64,000 nt of DNA from Paraburkholderia flava (GTDB taxonomy: Bacteria; Pseudomonadota; Gammaproteobacteria; Burkholderiales; Burkholderiaceae). The stretch's first letter is position 1, and the number at the start of each line of letters is the position of its first letter. Where the stretch lies: the NCBI RefSeq assembly GCF_004359985.1, contig NZ_SMRO01000003.1, forward strand, positions 62,001 through 126,000, given 5' to 3'. The notes beneath the pieces were generated by a model. It did no database searches. It was not told the origin of the DNA and saw only the letters and a program-made list of their open reading frames with translations. Positions 25,020 through 34,007 of the stretch are shown one piece after another. The translations under genes were made by a program, and so were the position numbers.

Positions 25020-26249
25020 CTACAACACCGCCTCAACCGCACTCACCCGCGCACGATGTACCGCTTCCTTGATCTGCTCCGGCTTGTCCGCGAACGACTG
25101 CGCAACCGCGCCCGCATCAACCGCACGCGCCGCGATCAGCGCAATGCGCAGCCGCTCGGCCTGCGGATACTCGCGCGCCTCGAAGCCTAACCGGCCGCGC
25201 GCATCCGCCTCGCACGCCTGCAGCGCCTCCGCGAAACGCGCGGGCTTGCGCAGCGCGTCGCAACGTTCGAAGAGCCGCACCAGCGCCGCCGCGCCCATCT
25301 CCATCACGCGATGAATGTTGCCGTGCTCGCGCGCGACCAGCACCGCGAGATCGCGGCACTCGTTCGGCACGCGCAGCCGGTCGCACAGCGGTTTCAGCAG
25401 ATCGACGCTACGGCCTTCATGACCGATATGACGCGGCAGCACGTCGGCGGGCGTGGTCGCCTTGCCGAGATCGTGCGTGACCGCCGCGAACCGCACGGGA
25501 AGCGCGTAGCCCTGCGCGGCCGCGTGATCGACGACCATCATCACATGCACGCCGGTGTCGACCTCGGGGTGATAGTCGGCGCCCTGCGGCACGCCGAACA
25601 GGCTGTCGATCTCCGGCAGGATGCGCGCGAGCGCGCCGCATTCGCGCAGCACCTCGAACATCCGCGACGGCCGCTTTTCCATCAGCCCACGCGACACCTC
25701 TTGCCACACACGCTCGGGCACCAGCGCGTCGACCTCGCCTGCGGTCACCATGCGGCGCATCAGCGCCATCGTTTCCGGCGCGACCGTGAAGTCGGCGAAG
25801 CGCGCGGCAAAGCGCGCGACCCGCAGAATCCGCACCGGATCTTCGAGAAACGCGTCGCCGACATGCCGGAACACCCGCGCGCGCAGATCCGCCTCGCCGC
25901 CGAACGGATCGATCACCGGACCGGTGAGTTCACCATCGGGTCGCACTTCGCGGGCCATCGCGTTGACCGTCAGATCGCGGCGCGCGAGATCCTGCTCGAG
26001 CGTCACGTCGGGCGCGTAGAAAAACTGGAAGCCGTGATAGCCCGCCGCCGTCTTGCGCTCGGTGCGCGCGAGCGCGTATTCCTCGCGCGTGTCGGGATGC
26101 AGGAACACCGGAAAGTCCTTGCCGACCGGCTTGTACTTCTGCGCGACCATCTGTTCGGGCGTCGCGCCAACCACCACGTAGTCGCGATCCTTGACCGGCA
26201 CGCCGAGCAGCGCGTCGCGGATCGCTCCACCTACGGCGTAGATATTCAT
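25020..26249 (-). CDS. cca: multifunctional CCA-adding tRNA nucleotidyltransferase
   Basis: A 409-residue enzyme adding or repairing the CCA end of tRNAs. The start MNIYAVGGAIRDALLGVPVKDRDYVVVG carries the GG and RxD motifs of the nucleotidyltransferase active site. RRDLTVNAMA, DPFGGEADLRARVFRHVGDAFLEDPVRILR and the arginine-rich neck follow. The C-terminal HD domain is present (VTHDLGKATTPADVLPRH), as in the long proteobacterial form with phosphatase/phosphodiesterase activity. The start overlaps the stop of the GST gene by 4 bp, indicating coupling. Confidence 0.95.
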   Translation of the reverse strand: MNIYAVGGAIRDALLGVPVKDRDYVVVGATPEQMVAQKYKPVGKDFPVFLHPDTREEYALARTERKTAAGYHGFQFFYAPDVTLEQDLARRDLTVNAMAREVRPDGELTGPVIDPFGGEADLRARVFRHVGDAFLEDPVRILRVARFAARFADFTVAPETMALMRRMVTAGEVDALVPERVWQEVSRGLMEKRPSRMFEVLRECGALARILPEIDSLFGVPQGADYHPEVDTGVHVMMVVDHAAAQGYALPVRFAAVTHDLGKATTPADVLPRHIGHEGRSVDLLKPLCDRLRVPNECRDLAVLVAREHGNIHRVMEMGAAALVRLFERCDALRKPARFAEALQACEADARGRLGFEAREYPQAERLRIALIAARAVDAGAVAQSFADKPEQIKEAVHRARVSAVEAVL

Positions 26250-26893
26250 TCGCAGACGTCTTCGCTGGGGATGCGGTGCGTCTCGCGCCGCGCATCGTCG
26301 ATCCAGGCGCGCACGGCCGGCGATTCGGTAACGCGCCGCGCGTACGCGCTCGCCGCGTCGGACAGCGCCGGCTGCCACGTGTTGAAGCGCATCACGACCG
26401 GCGCGTACATCGCGTCGGCGATGCAGAAATCGCCGAACAGGAACGGACCGCCGGAGGCCTTCAGGCAATCGCTCCACAGCATGTCGATGCGCGCGATGTC
26501 GGCGAGCGCGCCGGGCGTCGCGCCCTTGCCCGGCCACGATGCGCGGATGTTCATCCACATGTTGCTGCGCAGATCGACGAACCCCGAATGCATCTCGGCG
26601 CTGATACTGCGCGCGTGACAGCGTGCCTCCTGCGCGCGCGGCCACAGCACGTGCTGCGGAAAACGCTCGGCGAGCGTCTCGGCGATCGCGAGCGAATCCC
26701 ACACCGAGTAGCCTTCGTCGGTGATCAGGCAGGGCAGCTTGCCTGACGGCGAATGCGCGAGGATCGCGTCCTTCGTGCCCGCTTCGCGCAGTTCGATTGC
26801 GACTTCTTCAAACGGGATGTCGAAGTGCTTCAGCAGCACCCACGGACGCATCGACCACGACGAATAGTTCTTGTCACCGATAATCAGTTTCAT
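26246..26893 (-). CDS. glutathione S-transferase family protein
   Basis: A 215-residue GST-fold protein. The thioredoxin-like N-terminal domain reads MKLIIGDKNYSSWSMRPWVLLKHF, with the SSWSxRPW motif of one bacterial GST group. SPSGKLPCLITDEG contains the cis-Pro loop, and YSVWDSLAIAETLAERFP the conserved Asp-Ser pair. The C-terminal helical domain includes GPFLFGDFCIADAMYAPV. The substrate is unknown. It overlaps cca by 4 bp and lies 42 bp after the NDUFA9-like gene on the same strand. Confidence 0.88.
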   Translation of the reverse strand: MKLIIGDKNYSSWSMRPWVLLKHFDIPFEEVAIELREAGTKDAILAHSPSGKLPCLITDEGYSVWDSLAIAETLAERFPQHVLWPRAQEARCHARSISAEMHSGFVDLRSNMWMNIRASWPGKGATPGALADIARIDMLWSDCLKASGGPFLFGDFCIADAMYAPVVMRFNTWQPALSDAASAYARRVTESPAVRAWIDDARRETHRIPSEDVCE

Positions 26894-26935
26894 GCCGCGT
26901 GTCTGATAAGAGAAAGAAAAAGGAACCAGCGAGTA

Positions 26936-27889
26936 TCAACGCCCCGCGTTCGCGCGGAACGCGTTGAAGCGCGAGCGCATCGACGCGCCGGTTAAATATA
27001 CAGGCGCGATGGTCTCGATACTGGCCGGGTCGATATCGAGTTCCGGTGCGAGCGGTCCGGTCAGCACGTTATCGACGCTCATCGAGTCGAGATTGTCGCG
27101 CGAGATGACCGGCTCGCCGGGCGCCATTTCGAATGTCAGCGCCTGTAGCCGCGCGAGCGCGTCGGGCAGCCGGATGATCTTCGCATGCCGGCCGATCACG
27201 TCGCCGCAATACCGGACCAGCTGTTCGAGCGTATAGACGGTCGGGCCACCGAGTTCGTATGTGCGGCCGCTCGCGGCATCGAGATCGAGCACGTTGACGA
27301 TCGCCTTCGCCACATCGCCGACGAACACCGGCTGAAACTTCGCATCGGGCTTCGCGAGCGGAATCACCGGAAACACGCGCTGCAGGAACGCGAACTGGTT
27401 GAGCAGCGCATCCTCGGGACCGAACACGACCGACGGACGGAACACGGTCGTCGCGAGCGACGATGCATGCACCGCTTTCTCGCCGTCGCCTTTCGAGCGC
27501 AGGTACATGCTGGGACCATCGGACGCAGCACCGATCGCGCTGATATGGATCAGCCGATGCACGCCCTTGCCTTCGCACGCGGCGGCGATTTTTGTCGGCA
27601 GCTCGACGTGCGTGCGCGCGAACTCAGGACCGTACGGATCGCCGCGCTTGCCGTGCAACGTGCCGACCAGGTTGATCACCGCGTCGGCGTTCTCGAGGAA
27701 GCTTGCGAGTTGCACGGGATCGTAGACATCGGCTTCGATGACGTCGATGGGGAGCAGTGTGAGATGGCTCGCATGAGAGCGGCGCCGTGTGGCGATGCGC
27801 ACGTCCTTGCCGATCTCGACCAGCGCGTTGACGAGATGGCTGCCGATAAACCCGGAGCCGCCGATGACCGCAATGGCTTGATGTCGCAT
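26936..27889 (-). CDS. NDUFA9-like atypical SDR (NAD(P)-binding epimerase-like protein)
   Basis: A 317-residue Rossmann protein beginning MRHQAIAVIGGSGFIGSHLVNAL with the GGxGFIG motif. DVYDPVQLASFLENADAVINLVGTLHG, VHRLIHISAIGA, FRPSVVFGPEDALLNQFA and PVFVGDVAKAIVNVL place it with the atypical SDRs related to complex I subunit NDUFA9. The catalytic Tyr-Lys pair is not clear, so it may bind nucleotide without being a dehydrogenase. The start is preceded by GGGAG. An upstream 29-residue extension is unconserved. Confidence 0.83.
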   Translation of the reverse strand: MRHQAIAVIGGSGFIGSHLVNALVEIGKDVRIATRRRSHASHLTLLPIDVIEADVYDPVQLASFLENADAVINLVGTLHGKRGDPYGPEFARTHVELPTKIAAACEGKGVHRLIHISAIGAASDGPSMYLRSKGDGEKAVHASSLATTVFRPSVVFGPEDALLNQFAFLQRVFPVIPLAKPDAKFQPVFVGDVAKAIVNVLDLDAASGRTYELGGPTVYTLEQLVRYCGDVIGRHAKIIRLPDALARLQALTFEMAPGEPVISRDNLDSMSVDNVLTGPLAPELDIDPASIETIAPVYLTGASMRSRFNAFRANAGR

Positions 27890-28051
27890 GTCGGACTCCC
27901 TGCGGGAAGCTGCGGCATCGATCGACGCAGCGTTCAATACTGCGGCGGTTGATGCTGCTGTGACGGCGGGCGGCATTCAATGCTGCGGATCGACTGCCAG
28001 CACGACCGCCGCCGCAACGTCAGCAGCCCGCGCAGCGCAACGACCCAGCGC

Positions 28052-30019
28052 TTACGGCGCGATATACCCGAGCCGAGCCTTCAACGATTGCGGACGGCCT
28101 TCGAACAATGCCGCGTAGTAGACGGTGTTGGACAGGACGTTCTTCACGTAGTCGCGGGTTTCCTGGAACGGAATCGCTTCGGCGAAGATCGCGCCTTCCA
28201 CCGGACGCTGCAACGACTGCCGCCAGTTGCGCGGCCGGCCGGGACCGGCGTTGTAGCCGGCGGTGGCCAGCACGGCGGACCCGTCGAATTGATTGTAGAT
28301 CATCGACAGGTAGTTGGTGCCGAGCAGGATGTTCGTGTTGATGTCGTTCATCTGCGCGCGCGAAATCGTCCCGAGACCGATCTTCTTCGCGACCAGTTGC
28401 GCGGTGGCGGGCATCAACTGCATCAGGCCACTCGCGCCCACTTCGGAGCGCGCGTTCATGATGAAGCGCGACTCCTGGCGGATCAGCCCGTACGCCCATT
28501 CCACATCGAGTCCGTTGGATTGCGCATCGCGCTCGACGATGTCACGGAACGGCGACAGATAGCGCAGCGAGAAATCGTGTTCGGTCTTCGTGCGGTCGGC
28601 GGTGTTGACCGTGCGGTCGTACAGCTCGATACGACGCGCGTACTCCGCAGCCGCGAGCAGTTGACGGTCGGTCATCCCGCGCAGCGGCCAGTTCCACTCG
28701 CGATTGCCTTCGAGCCGCAGATTCAGCTGATAAAAGCGCTGTGCAAGGGCGAAGCCCGGTGTGTTCGCAGCCTGCTGCACTTCGGCATCGGTGACGGTGG
28801 TTTTCGGCGGGACGGTGATCTTCTGGCCGAGTTCTTCCAAAGCAAGCTGCCCGTAGAAATTGAAATTCTGCGCGATCTGCTCGAACTCCTGGTTCGCCTG
28901 CGCAGTTTCGCCCGCCTGCTTCAACGCGCGCGCATGCCAGTAGACCCACGTGGGCTGACTGCGCAGCGCCGTCGGCATCTGTTCGATCGACCAGCGCACC
29001 ATCGTCCAGTCGCCGGCAAGCAACGCAGAGCGCGTGCGCCATTCGTAAGCGGGATTCGACAGCGGCGCGTTCGCCGACAGCCGATACCAGTCGACCGCGC
29101 CGGGCATCTGCTTCGCGGCGGCCTGATAACCGATGGTGCCCCAGCCGATCGCGCGCTCGGGCGTGGTCAGCGAAGGCGCCACCGACGCGAACGTCGCAGC
29201 CGCCGTCGCCGGATCGTTGCGCGCCATCCGCGTGATCGCGAGCAGCGCCAGTTGATGCGACTGCGGATCGGGACCGACGCCGCGCGCGAGCAGCAGCGGC
29301 GGCGTGCTCGCTGCCTGGCTGAACAGCGTCGGATCGGGCCGCTGGTTGCCGAGCGCATCGAGCAGCTTGCTGCCGGTGTCGGTCTGGTTCTGTTCGTACG
29401 CGGTGCGAATGAGCTGCCACACGTCGTCGGTATTGAACTGCTGTTTCAGCGTGAGCGCTGTGACCAGATCGATACAGCCGTCGCCATAGGTGCGCGGCTC
29501 GACGAGCAGCGCGCGGGCCGCATCGGCGACATTCTCGCCGTGTGCCGCACGCGATTCGAGCGCGTAGCACTTCACCTGCGTATCGTCGTTCAGCACGAAG
29601 CGCGAATACTGCTGATCGAAGTTGCGCCAGTCGTGACGCGCGCCGAGCACGACGAGATAGTCGTTGCGCATCCGGTCGGCGATCGCCTGGCCGTCGTACT
29701 TCTGCAGGAACTGCAGCACCGGTGCATCGGGCGCGTCGACGCGCGGATGACCCGAGCTGTCGAACAGCTGCGGCTTCAGCTGAAAATATTCGAGATAAGA
29801 AGGCGCCGGATAATCCGGGATCATCGCCGCGAGTTGCGCGGCACGCGCCGGATCGTTATTGCGTGCGGCCTCGCGAAGCTGCACGAAAATCTGGTCGTCG
29901 TTCGTCAGTTGCGAAAGCGGGACGGGCCTCACCGCGGAAGCCGTACTGCACGCGACGAGCGCAGCGGTGGCGAGCGCCACGCCGACCGCGCGATATACTC
30001 GATGGAAGCTGTTTGACAT
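28052..30019 (-). CDS. soluble lytic murein transglycosylase (Slt70 family)
   Basis: A 655-residue periplasmic peptidoglycan-cleaving enzyme. The signal sequence includes a lipobox-like LVACS at residues ~21-25, so it may be lipid-anchored. A long superhelical region of TPR-like helices (the U/L domains of Slt70) spans residues ~40-470. The C-terminal SLT domain has the catalytic Glu in YGLIRQESRFIMNARSEVG, then GLMQLMPATA and ATAGYNAGPGR. It forms 1,6-anhydro-muropeptides during wall turnover. It is divergent from the folate cyclo-ligase gene, with 20 bp between starts. Confidence 0.93.
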   Translation of the reverse strand: MSNSFHRVYRAVGVALATAALVACSTASAVRPVPLSQLTNDDQIFVQLREAARNNDPARAAQLAAMIPDYPAPSYLEYFQLKPQLFDSSGHPRVDAPDAPVLQFLQKYDGQAIADRMRNDYLVVLGARHDWRNFDQQYSRFVLNDDTQVKCYALESRAAHGENVADAARALLVEPRTYGDGCIDLVTALTLKQQFNTDDVWQLIRTAYEQNQTDTGSKLLDALGNQRPDPTLFSQAASTPPLLLARGVGPDPQSHQLALLAITRMARNDPATAAATFASVAPSLTTPERAIGWGTIGYQAAAKQMPGAVDWYRLSANAPLSNPAYEWRTRSALLAGDWTMVRWSIEQMPTALRSQPTWVYWHARALKQAGETAQANQEFEQIAQNFNFYGQLALEELGQKITVPPKTTVTDAEVQQAANTPGFALAQRFYQLNLRLEGNREWNWPLRGMTDRQLLAAAEYARRIELYDRTVNTADRTKTEHDFSLRYLSPFRDIVERDAQSNGLDVEWAYGLIRQESRFIMNARSEVGASGLMQLMPATAQLVAKKIGLGTISRAQMNDINTNILLGTNYLSMIYNQFDGSAVLATAGYNAGPGRPRNWRQSLQRPVEGAIFAEAIPFQETRDYVKNVLSNTVYYAALFEGRPQSLKARLGYIAP

Positions 30020-30039
30020 CGTTGTTTCTGGAGCGCGAA

Positions 30040-30639
30040 GTGAAACCAAGCATAGCACGCAACCCCATCGCAAAATCGAAAAGCGAGCTGCGGCGTGCAC
30101 TGCTGGAAACACGTGTCGAAGCGGCTCGCGAGCCGGTTTTGAACGATGCGTTGAAGCGTCGCGTGCATGATCTGCTGAACGATCGCGCGCCGGTCTCAGT
30201 CGGATTTTACTGGCCGCTTTCGGGCGAGTTCGATGCGCGCGATGCGATCGCTTCGTGGCTCGCGGCGGACTCTGCACGCATCGCGAGTCTGCCGGTCATC
30301 GTGCAGCGTGGCGCACCGCTCGAATTCCACGCATGGACCCCCGACATGCCGATGCGCGACGGCGAGCATCGGATCCCCGAACCGACGTCGGCGCGCATCG
30401 TGATTCCGGATCTGTTGCTCGTGCCGTGCGTCGGTTTCGATGCGGACGGTTATCGGCTCGGCTACGGCGGCGGCTACTACGACCGCACGCTCGCCGCATG
30501 GCCAGGCGCGCAACGGCCGGTCACCGTCGGCATCGCGTACGAAGCGTGCCGCACCGATGCGCTCACGCGCGAAGCACACGACATTCCGCTCGACGCGATC
30601 GTTACAGACTCGGCGATCTATCCTCAAGCGCAGTCATAG
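30040..30639 (+). CDS. 5-formyltetrahydrofolate cyclo-ligase
   Basis: A 199-residue protein converting 5-formyl-THF to 5,10-methenyl-THF with ATP. KSELRRALLETR near the start, then GFYWPLSGEFDARD, IVIPDLLLVPCVGFDADGYR and the diagnostic RLGYGGGYYDRTL motif identify the family (YgfA/MTHFS). The GTG at 30040 is preferred: GGAG lies 7 nt upstream, and the protein then begins just before the conserved region. It is divergent from the lytic transglycosylase gene. Confidence 0.92.
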   Translation: MKPSIARNPIAKSKSELRRALLETRVEAAREPVLNDALKRRVHDLLNDRAPVSVGFYWPLSGEFDARDAIASWLAADSARIASLPVIVQRGAPLEFHAWTPDMPMRDGEHRIPEPTSARIVIPDLLLVPCVGFDADGYRLGYGGGYYDRTLAAWPGAQRPVTVGIAYEACRTDALTREAHDIPLDAIVTDSAIYPQAQS

Positions 30640-30663
30640 GCAAGCCCCGAGCGGAGCCGAAGA

Positions 30664-31176
30664 TCACAGCGACGCCGCCGCGCGCGCCGCCGTGTCGTAC
30701 AGCCCCGAGGCGTTGCGCATCAACTGCGCGGCCTCGCCGATCTGCTGGTTCGTCAGCCCGCTTTCCTTCAGCGTCGCGATCAGACAGCTCTCGCGCACCT
30801 CGCGATAACGCGCGCACAGATCGCGTCCCGCCTGGGTCGCCGAGAAAAACACTTCCTTGCCGCTCTTTTCGCTTTTTACATACCCTCTAGCTACGAGCTT
30901 CTTCAGCGCGTAGGTGGCGACATGGGTGTCTTCGATGTTCAGCACGAAGCAGATATCGGCAAGCTTCTTGCGGCGTTCGCGATGGCTCACGTGGTGCAGC
31001 AGCGAGACCTCGATCGCGGTCATGTCCTTCTCTCCGGCCGCCGATATGCAGCGGACCATCCATCGGTTGAACGCGTTGCCGACCATGATGAGGCCGTATT
31101 CGAACTCGGAAAGCTCGGCGCTCGTTTCGGAAACGAGATGTTCCGAAGAGACGATTTTGGTCGGATGACGCGACAT
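30664..31176 (-). CDS. winged-helix (MarR-like) transcriptional regulator
   Basis: A 170-residue protein with a winged helix-turn-helix in the middle: ALLHHVS-like entry (EVSLLHHVSHRERRKKLADI), recognition region NIEDTHVATYALKKLVARGYV, and a wing in KSEKSGKEVFFSATQAGRDL. C-terminal helices probably dimerise. It is divergent from pxpB across a 190-bp AT-rich gap with phased TTGATAA repeats, so it is the obvious candidate regulator of the 5-oxoproline genes. The effector is unknown. Confidence 0.8.
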   Translation of the reverse strand: MSRHPTKIVSSEHLVSETSAELSEFEYGLIMVGNAFNRWMVRCISAAGEKDMTAIEVSLLHHVSHRERRKKLADICFVLNIEDTHVATYALKKLVARGYVKSEKSGKEVFFSATQAGRDLCARYREVRESCLIATLKESGLTNQQIGEAAQLMRNASGLYDTAARAAASL

Positions 31177-31255
31177 GGCGGACGTTCCCGGTTCGCAATA
31201 AGGGGGTGTCCGGAGTGTACGACGGCATCGATCCGCATGGGCCTGGCATAAACGC

Positions 31256-31289
31256 TTATTGATAATTTGTTGATAAATTATTGAAAATG
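31256..31289. repeat. phased TTGATAA repeats between the winged-helix gene and pxpB
   Basis: TTGATAA occurs at 31259-31265 and 31270-31276, and the variant TTGAAAA at 31281-31287, each 11 bp apart, about one helical turn. The block is strikingly AT-rich against its surroundings. Equal spacing on one DNA face suggests cooperative binding of a regulator, probably the adjacent winged-helix protein. Confidence 0.5.
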
Positions 31290-31295
31290 TATGCT
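31267..31295 (+). promoter_or_regulatory. candidate promoter of the pxp operon
   Basis: TTGTTG (31267-31272), a 17-bp spacer and TATGCT (31290-31295), preceded by TG for an extended -10, lie 71 bp before the pxpB start. The -35 overlaps the phased repeats, so repressor binding there would block it. Confidence 0.4.
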
Positions 31296-31366
31296 ATTCA
31301 TCGTGGATATCTGTCGCGACCTGCACCCGGTCCGCTGACGGTTTTCCGCCCCAACCCGGAACCCTC

Positions 31367-32020
31367 ATGAGTTCACCCCGTATTTTTCCGCTCGGCGATA
31401 CCGCGCTGGTTTGCGAGGCGCCCCCGCCCGCGACGCTCGACTGCCAGCGCCGCGTGTGGGCGGCTGCGCAGGCCGCGCGCGCGTGGCCGCACGTCGTCGA
31501 GGTGGTGCCGGGCATGAACAATCTGACGATCGTCTTCGACCCGCTCGCAGCCGACGCCGACGCGCTCGCCGCCAGCCTGCGGGAAGCATGGGACAAGGCC
31601 GGCGATACACCCGCCACGTCGCGCGAAGTCGAGATTCCGGTGCAGTACGGCGGCAAGTTCGGCCCCGACCTTGACGTCGTCGCGCGCCATACGGGTCTGT
31701 CCGCCGAAGAAGTCGTGCGCCGTCATGCCGGCGGCAACTACGTCGTGTTCTTCCTCGGCTTCCAGCCTGGCTTCGCGTATATGGGCGGCCTCGAGGACGC
31801 ATTGCACACGCCGCGCCGCTCTGAGCCGCGGCTCGAAGTGCCGGCCGGCTCGGTCGGTATCGGCGGCGCGCAGACGGGGCTTTATCCGGCGGTGTCGCCG
31901 GGCGGCTGGCAACTGATCGGGCACACCGACGTACCGCTCTTCGACCCGTCCCGCACGCCGCCCACACTGCTACAACCGGGCGACCGCGTGCGCTTCTCGA
32001 TCGCGGGGATCCACGCATGA
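31367..32020 (+). CDS. pxpB: 5-oxoprolinase subunit PxpB
   Basis: A 217-residue protein of the KipI/allophanate hydrolase subunit 1 family. RIFPLGDTALVCE opens it; EIPVQYGGKFGPDLD, FFLGFQPGFAYMGGL and the signature RLEVPAGSVGIGGAQTGLYP follow. With PxpC and PxpA it forms the bacterial ATP-dependent 5-oxoprolinase that turns 5-oxoproline into glutamate. Its stop overlaps the pxpC start as ATGA, so the two are translationally coupled. An older reading as a urea-carboxylase-related protein is unlikely with pxpA adjacent. Confidence 0.93.
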   Translation: MSSPRIFPLGDTALVCEAPPPATLDCQRRVWAAAQAARAWPHVVEVVPGMNNLTIVFDPLAADADALAASLREAWDKAGDTPATSREVEIPVQYGGKFGPDLDVVARHTGLSAEEVVRRHAGGNYVVFFLGFQPGFAYMGGLEDALHTPRRSEPRLEVPAGSVGIGGAQTGLYPAVSPGGWQLIGHTDVPLFDPSRTPPTLLQPGDRVRFSIAGIHA

Positions 32021-33075
32021 TTGACGTGATCCGCGCGGGTGTCCTCACCACGGTTCAGGACCTCGGTCGCGAGGGCTATCGCCATCTCGGCATTGCGATG
32101 GGCGGCGCGCTCGACCGCCTCGCGCTCGAAGTCGGCAACCGTCTCGTCGGCAACCGGCCCGACGCGGCCGGTCTCGAAATCACCTTTGGCCCGGTCGTGC
32201 TGCGCTTCGCGCGCGCGACCCGCGTCGCGATCACCGGCACCGAGTTCGGTGCGACGCTCGACGGCCAGCCGGTCCATTCATGGTGGAGCCTGCCGGTGCG
32301 CGCGGGCCAGGAGTTGACCTTGCATGCGGCGAAGCGCGGCATGCGCGGCTACGTGTGCATCGCGGGCGGCATCGACGTGCTGCCGATGCTCGGCTCGCGC
32401 AGCACCGATCTCGCGGCGGCCTTCGGCGGCCTGGGTGGCCGTGCGCTGCGCGACGGCGACCGTCTGCCGCTCGGTGCGATTTCGTCGCGTCATGGGCTCG
32501 GCCCGGACGCGCCCGAATTCGGCGTGAAGGCGCCGGAGTGGTGCAAGTTTTCGCTCGCGCCCGAGCCGCTGCGCAGAGGCCGGCATCCGGCCGGGCTCGC
32601 ATGGGCCGAACCGATCCGCGTGTTGCCCGGCCCCGAGTACGACAGCTTCACCGAGGACGCGCAGCAGGCGTTCTGGTCCGACGAATGGGTCGTCACGCCG
32701 AACAGCAATCGCATGGGCTACCGGCTGTCCGGCACGGAACTCGCACGCACTCGCAAGACAGAACTGCTGTCGCACGGGGTGCTGCCCGGCACGATCCAGG
32801 TGCCGCCGAACGGCCAGCCGATCGTGCTGATGAGCGACGCGCACACCACCGGCGGCTATCCGAAGATCGGCGCGGTGATCCGCGCGGATTTGTGGAAGCT
32901 CGCACAGGTGCGGCTGAACGGCGGCCTGCGCTTCGTCGCGACGACGCCCGACGAAGCCCGCCGCGCGCTGCGCGACGAACGCACGTATCTGCAGCAGATC
33001 GACACGGCGATCGCGATGCATGAAGAAAAACGCGGCGCGCGCCAGCCGGCGCCCGCAGCACTGCAAGACTCGTAG
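32017..33075 (+). CDS. pxpC: 5-oxoprolinase subunit PxpC
   Basis: A 352-residue protein of the KipA/allophanate hydrolase subunit 2 family. It starts MIDVIRAGVLTTVQDLGREGYRHLG; GGALDRLALEVGNRLVGN, GYVCIAGGIDVLPMLGSRSTD and the C-terminal MGYRLSG and ILMSDAHTTGGYPKIG are family marks. It partners PxpB. The order pxpB-pxpC-pxpA with a 4-bp overlap and a 9-bp gap is a single transcription unit. Confidence 0.93.
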   Translation: MIDVIRAGVLTTVQDLGREGYRHLGIAMGGALDRLALEVGNRLVGNRPDAAGLEITFGPVVLRFARATRVAITGTEFGATLDGQPVHSWWSLPVRAGQELTLHAAKRGMRGYVCIAGGIDVLPMLGSRSTDLAAAFGGLGGRALRDGDRLPLGAISSRHGLGPDAPEFGVKAPEWCKFSLAPEPLRRGRHPAGLAWAEPIRVLPGPEYDSFTEDAQQAFWSDEWVVTPNSNRMGYRLSGTELARTRKTELLSHGVLPGTIQVPPNGQPIVLMSDAHTTGGYPKIGAVIRADLWKLAQVRLNGGLRFVATTPDEARRALRDERTYLQQIDTAIAMHEEKRGARQPAPAALQDS

Positions 33076-33084
33076 AGGAACATC

Positions 33085-33834
33085 ATGGAAATCGATCTCA
33101 ACGCCGACCTCGGCGAAGGCTGCGGCTTCGACGAAGCGCTGCTCGACCTCGTCAGCTCGGCCAACATCGCGTGCGGCTGGCACGCGGGCGGCGCGAACGC
33201 GATGCGCGACTGCGTCAAATGGGCGGTCGAGAAAGGCGTGTCGATCGGCGCGCATCCGAGCTTCAACGATCCGGAGAATTTCGGCCGCAAGGAAATGGAT
33301 CTGCCGGCCAGCGAGATCTACGCGGGCGTGCTGTATCAGCTGGGCGCGCTGTCCGCGATCGCGCAGGCCGAAGGCGGCCGCATTGCGCACGTGAAGCCGC
33401 ACGGCGCGCTGTACAACCAGGCCGCACGCGATCCGAAGATCGCCGACGCGATCGTGTCGGCGGTACATGACTTCGATCCGTCGGTGGCGGTGTTTGCACT
33501 GGCGAACAGTGGGCTCGTTGCGGCTGCGCGCGGCGCCGGCCTGACGGCGATCGAAGAAGTGTTCGCCGACCGCGGTTATCGCGCGGACGGGTCGCTCGTG
33601 CCGCGCAAGGAGCGCGGCGCACTGCTCGACGACGAAGATGCCGTGCTCGTACGCACGCTCGCGATGATTCGTGAGCATCGCGTGCAGGCTGTCGACGGTC
33701 ACTGGGTCGAGTTAAACGCGCAGACCATCTGCCTGCACGGCGACGGGCCGCATGCGCTCGCGTTCGCGCGGCGCATCCGTGCGGCGCTCGACGAAGCGGG
33801 TATCGATGTGCATCCGGCGTCGGCGCCGCAGTGA
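33085..33834 (+). CDS. pxpA: 5-oxoprolinase subunit PxpA (LamB/YcsF family)
   Basis: A 249-residue protein with the family start [88 protein letters not shown] and [11 protein letters not shown] are further LamB/YcsF motifs. It is the subunit thought to open the lactam ring once PxpBC has activated it. It closes the enzyme part of the operon and is followed after 173 bp by the DUF969/DUF979 pair. Confidence 0.94.
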   Translation: MEIDLNADLGEGCGFDEALLDLVSSANIACGWHAGGANAMRDCVKWAVEKGVSIGAHPSFNDPENFGRKEMDLPASEIYAGVLYQLGALSAIAQAEGGRIAHVKPHGALYNQAARDPKIADAIVSAVHDFDPSVAVFALANSGLVAAARGAGLTAIEEVFADRGYRADGSLVPRKERGALLDDEDAVLVRTLAMIREHRVQAVDGHWVELNAQTICLHGDGPHALAFARRIRAALDEAGIDVHPASAPQ

Positions 33835-34007
33835 GCTCACAGAAGTAAAACAGCACCACCCCAAACCCGGCTCACGCCGGGCAAGCAGTCCGCACCACCG
33901 CAGTCCCGAGAGAAAGCAGTCGATACACGGCCACCAAGAGCCGAGCAATGCACGAACCGGCCGTCCCGTGAGGCAGCCGGTCAAAACCCTGTTTGGAGAT
34001 CAACAGA

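Noticed and set aside
33866..33881. Terminator between pxpA and the DUF969 gene
   Set aside because: A 6-bp stem (CCCGGC/GCCGGG) exists but has no U-run; the downstream genes are probably in the same transcription unit.
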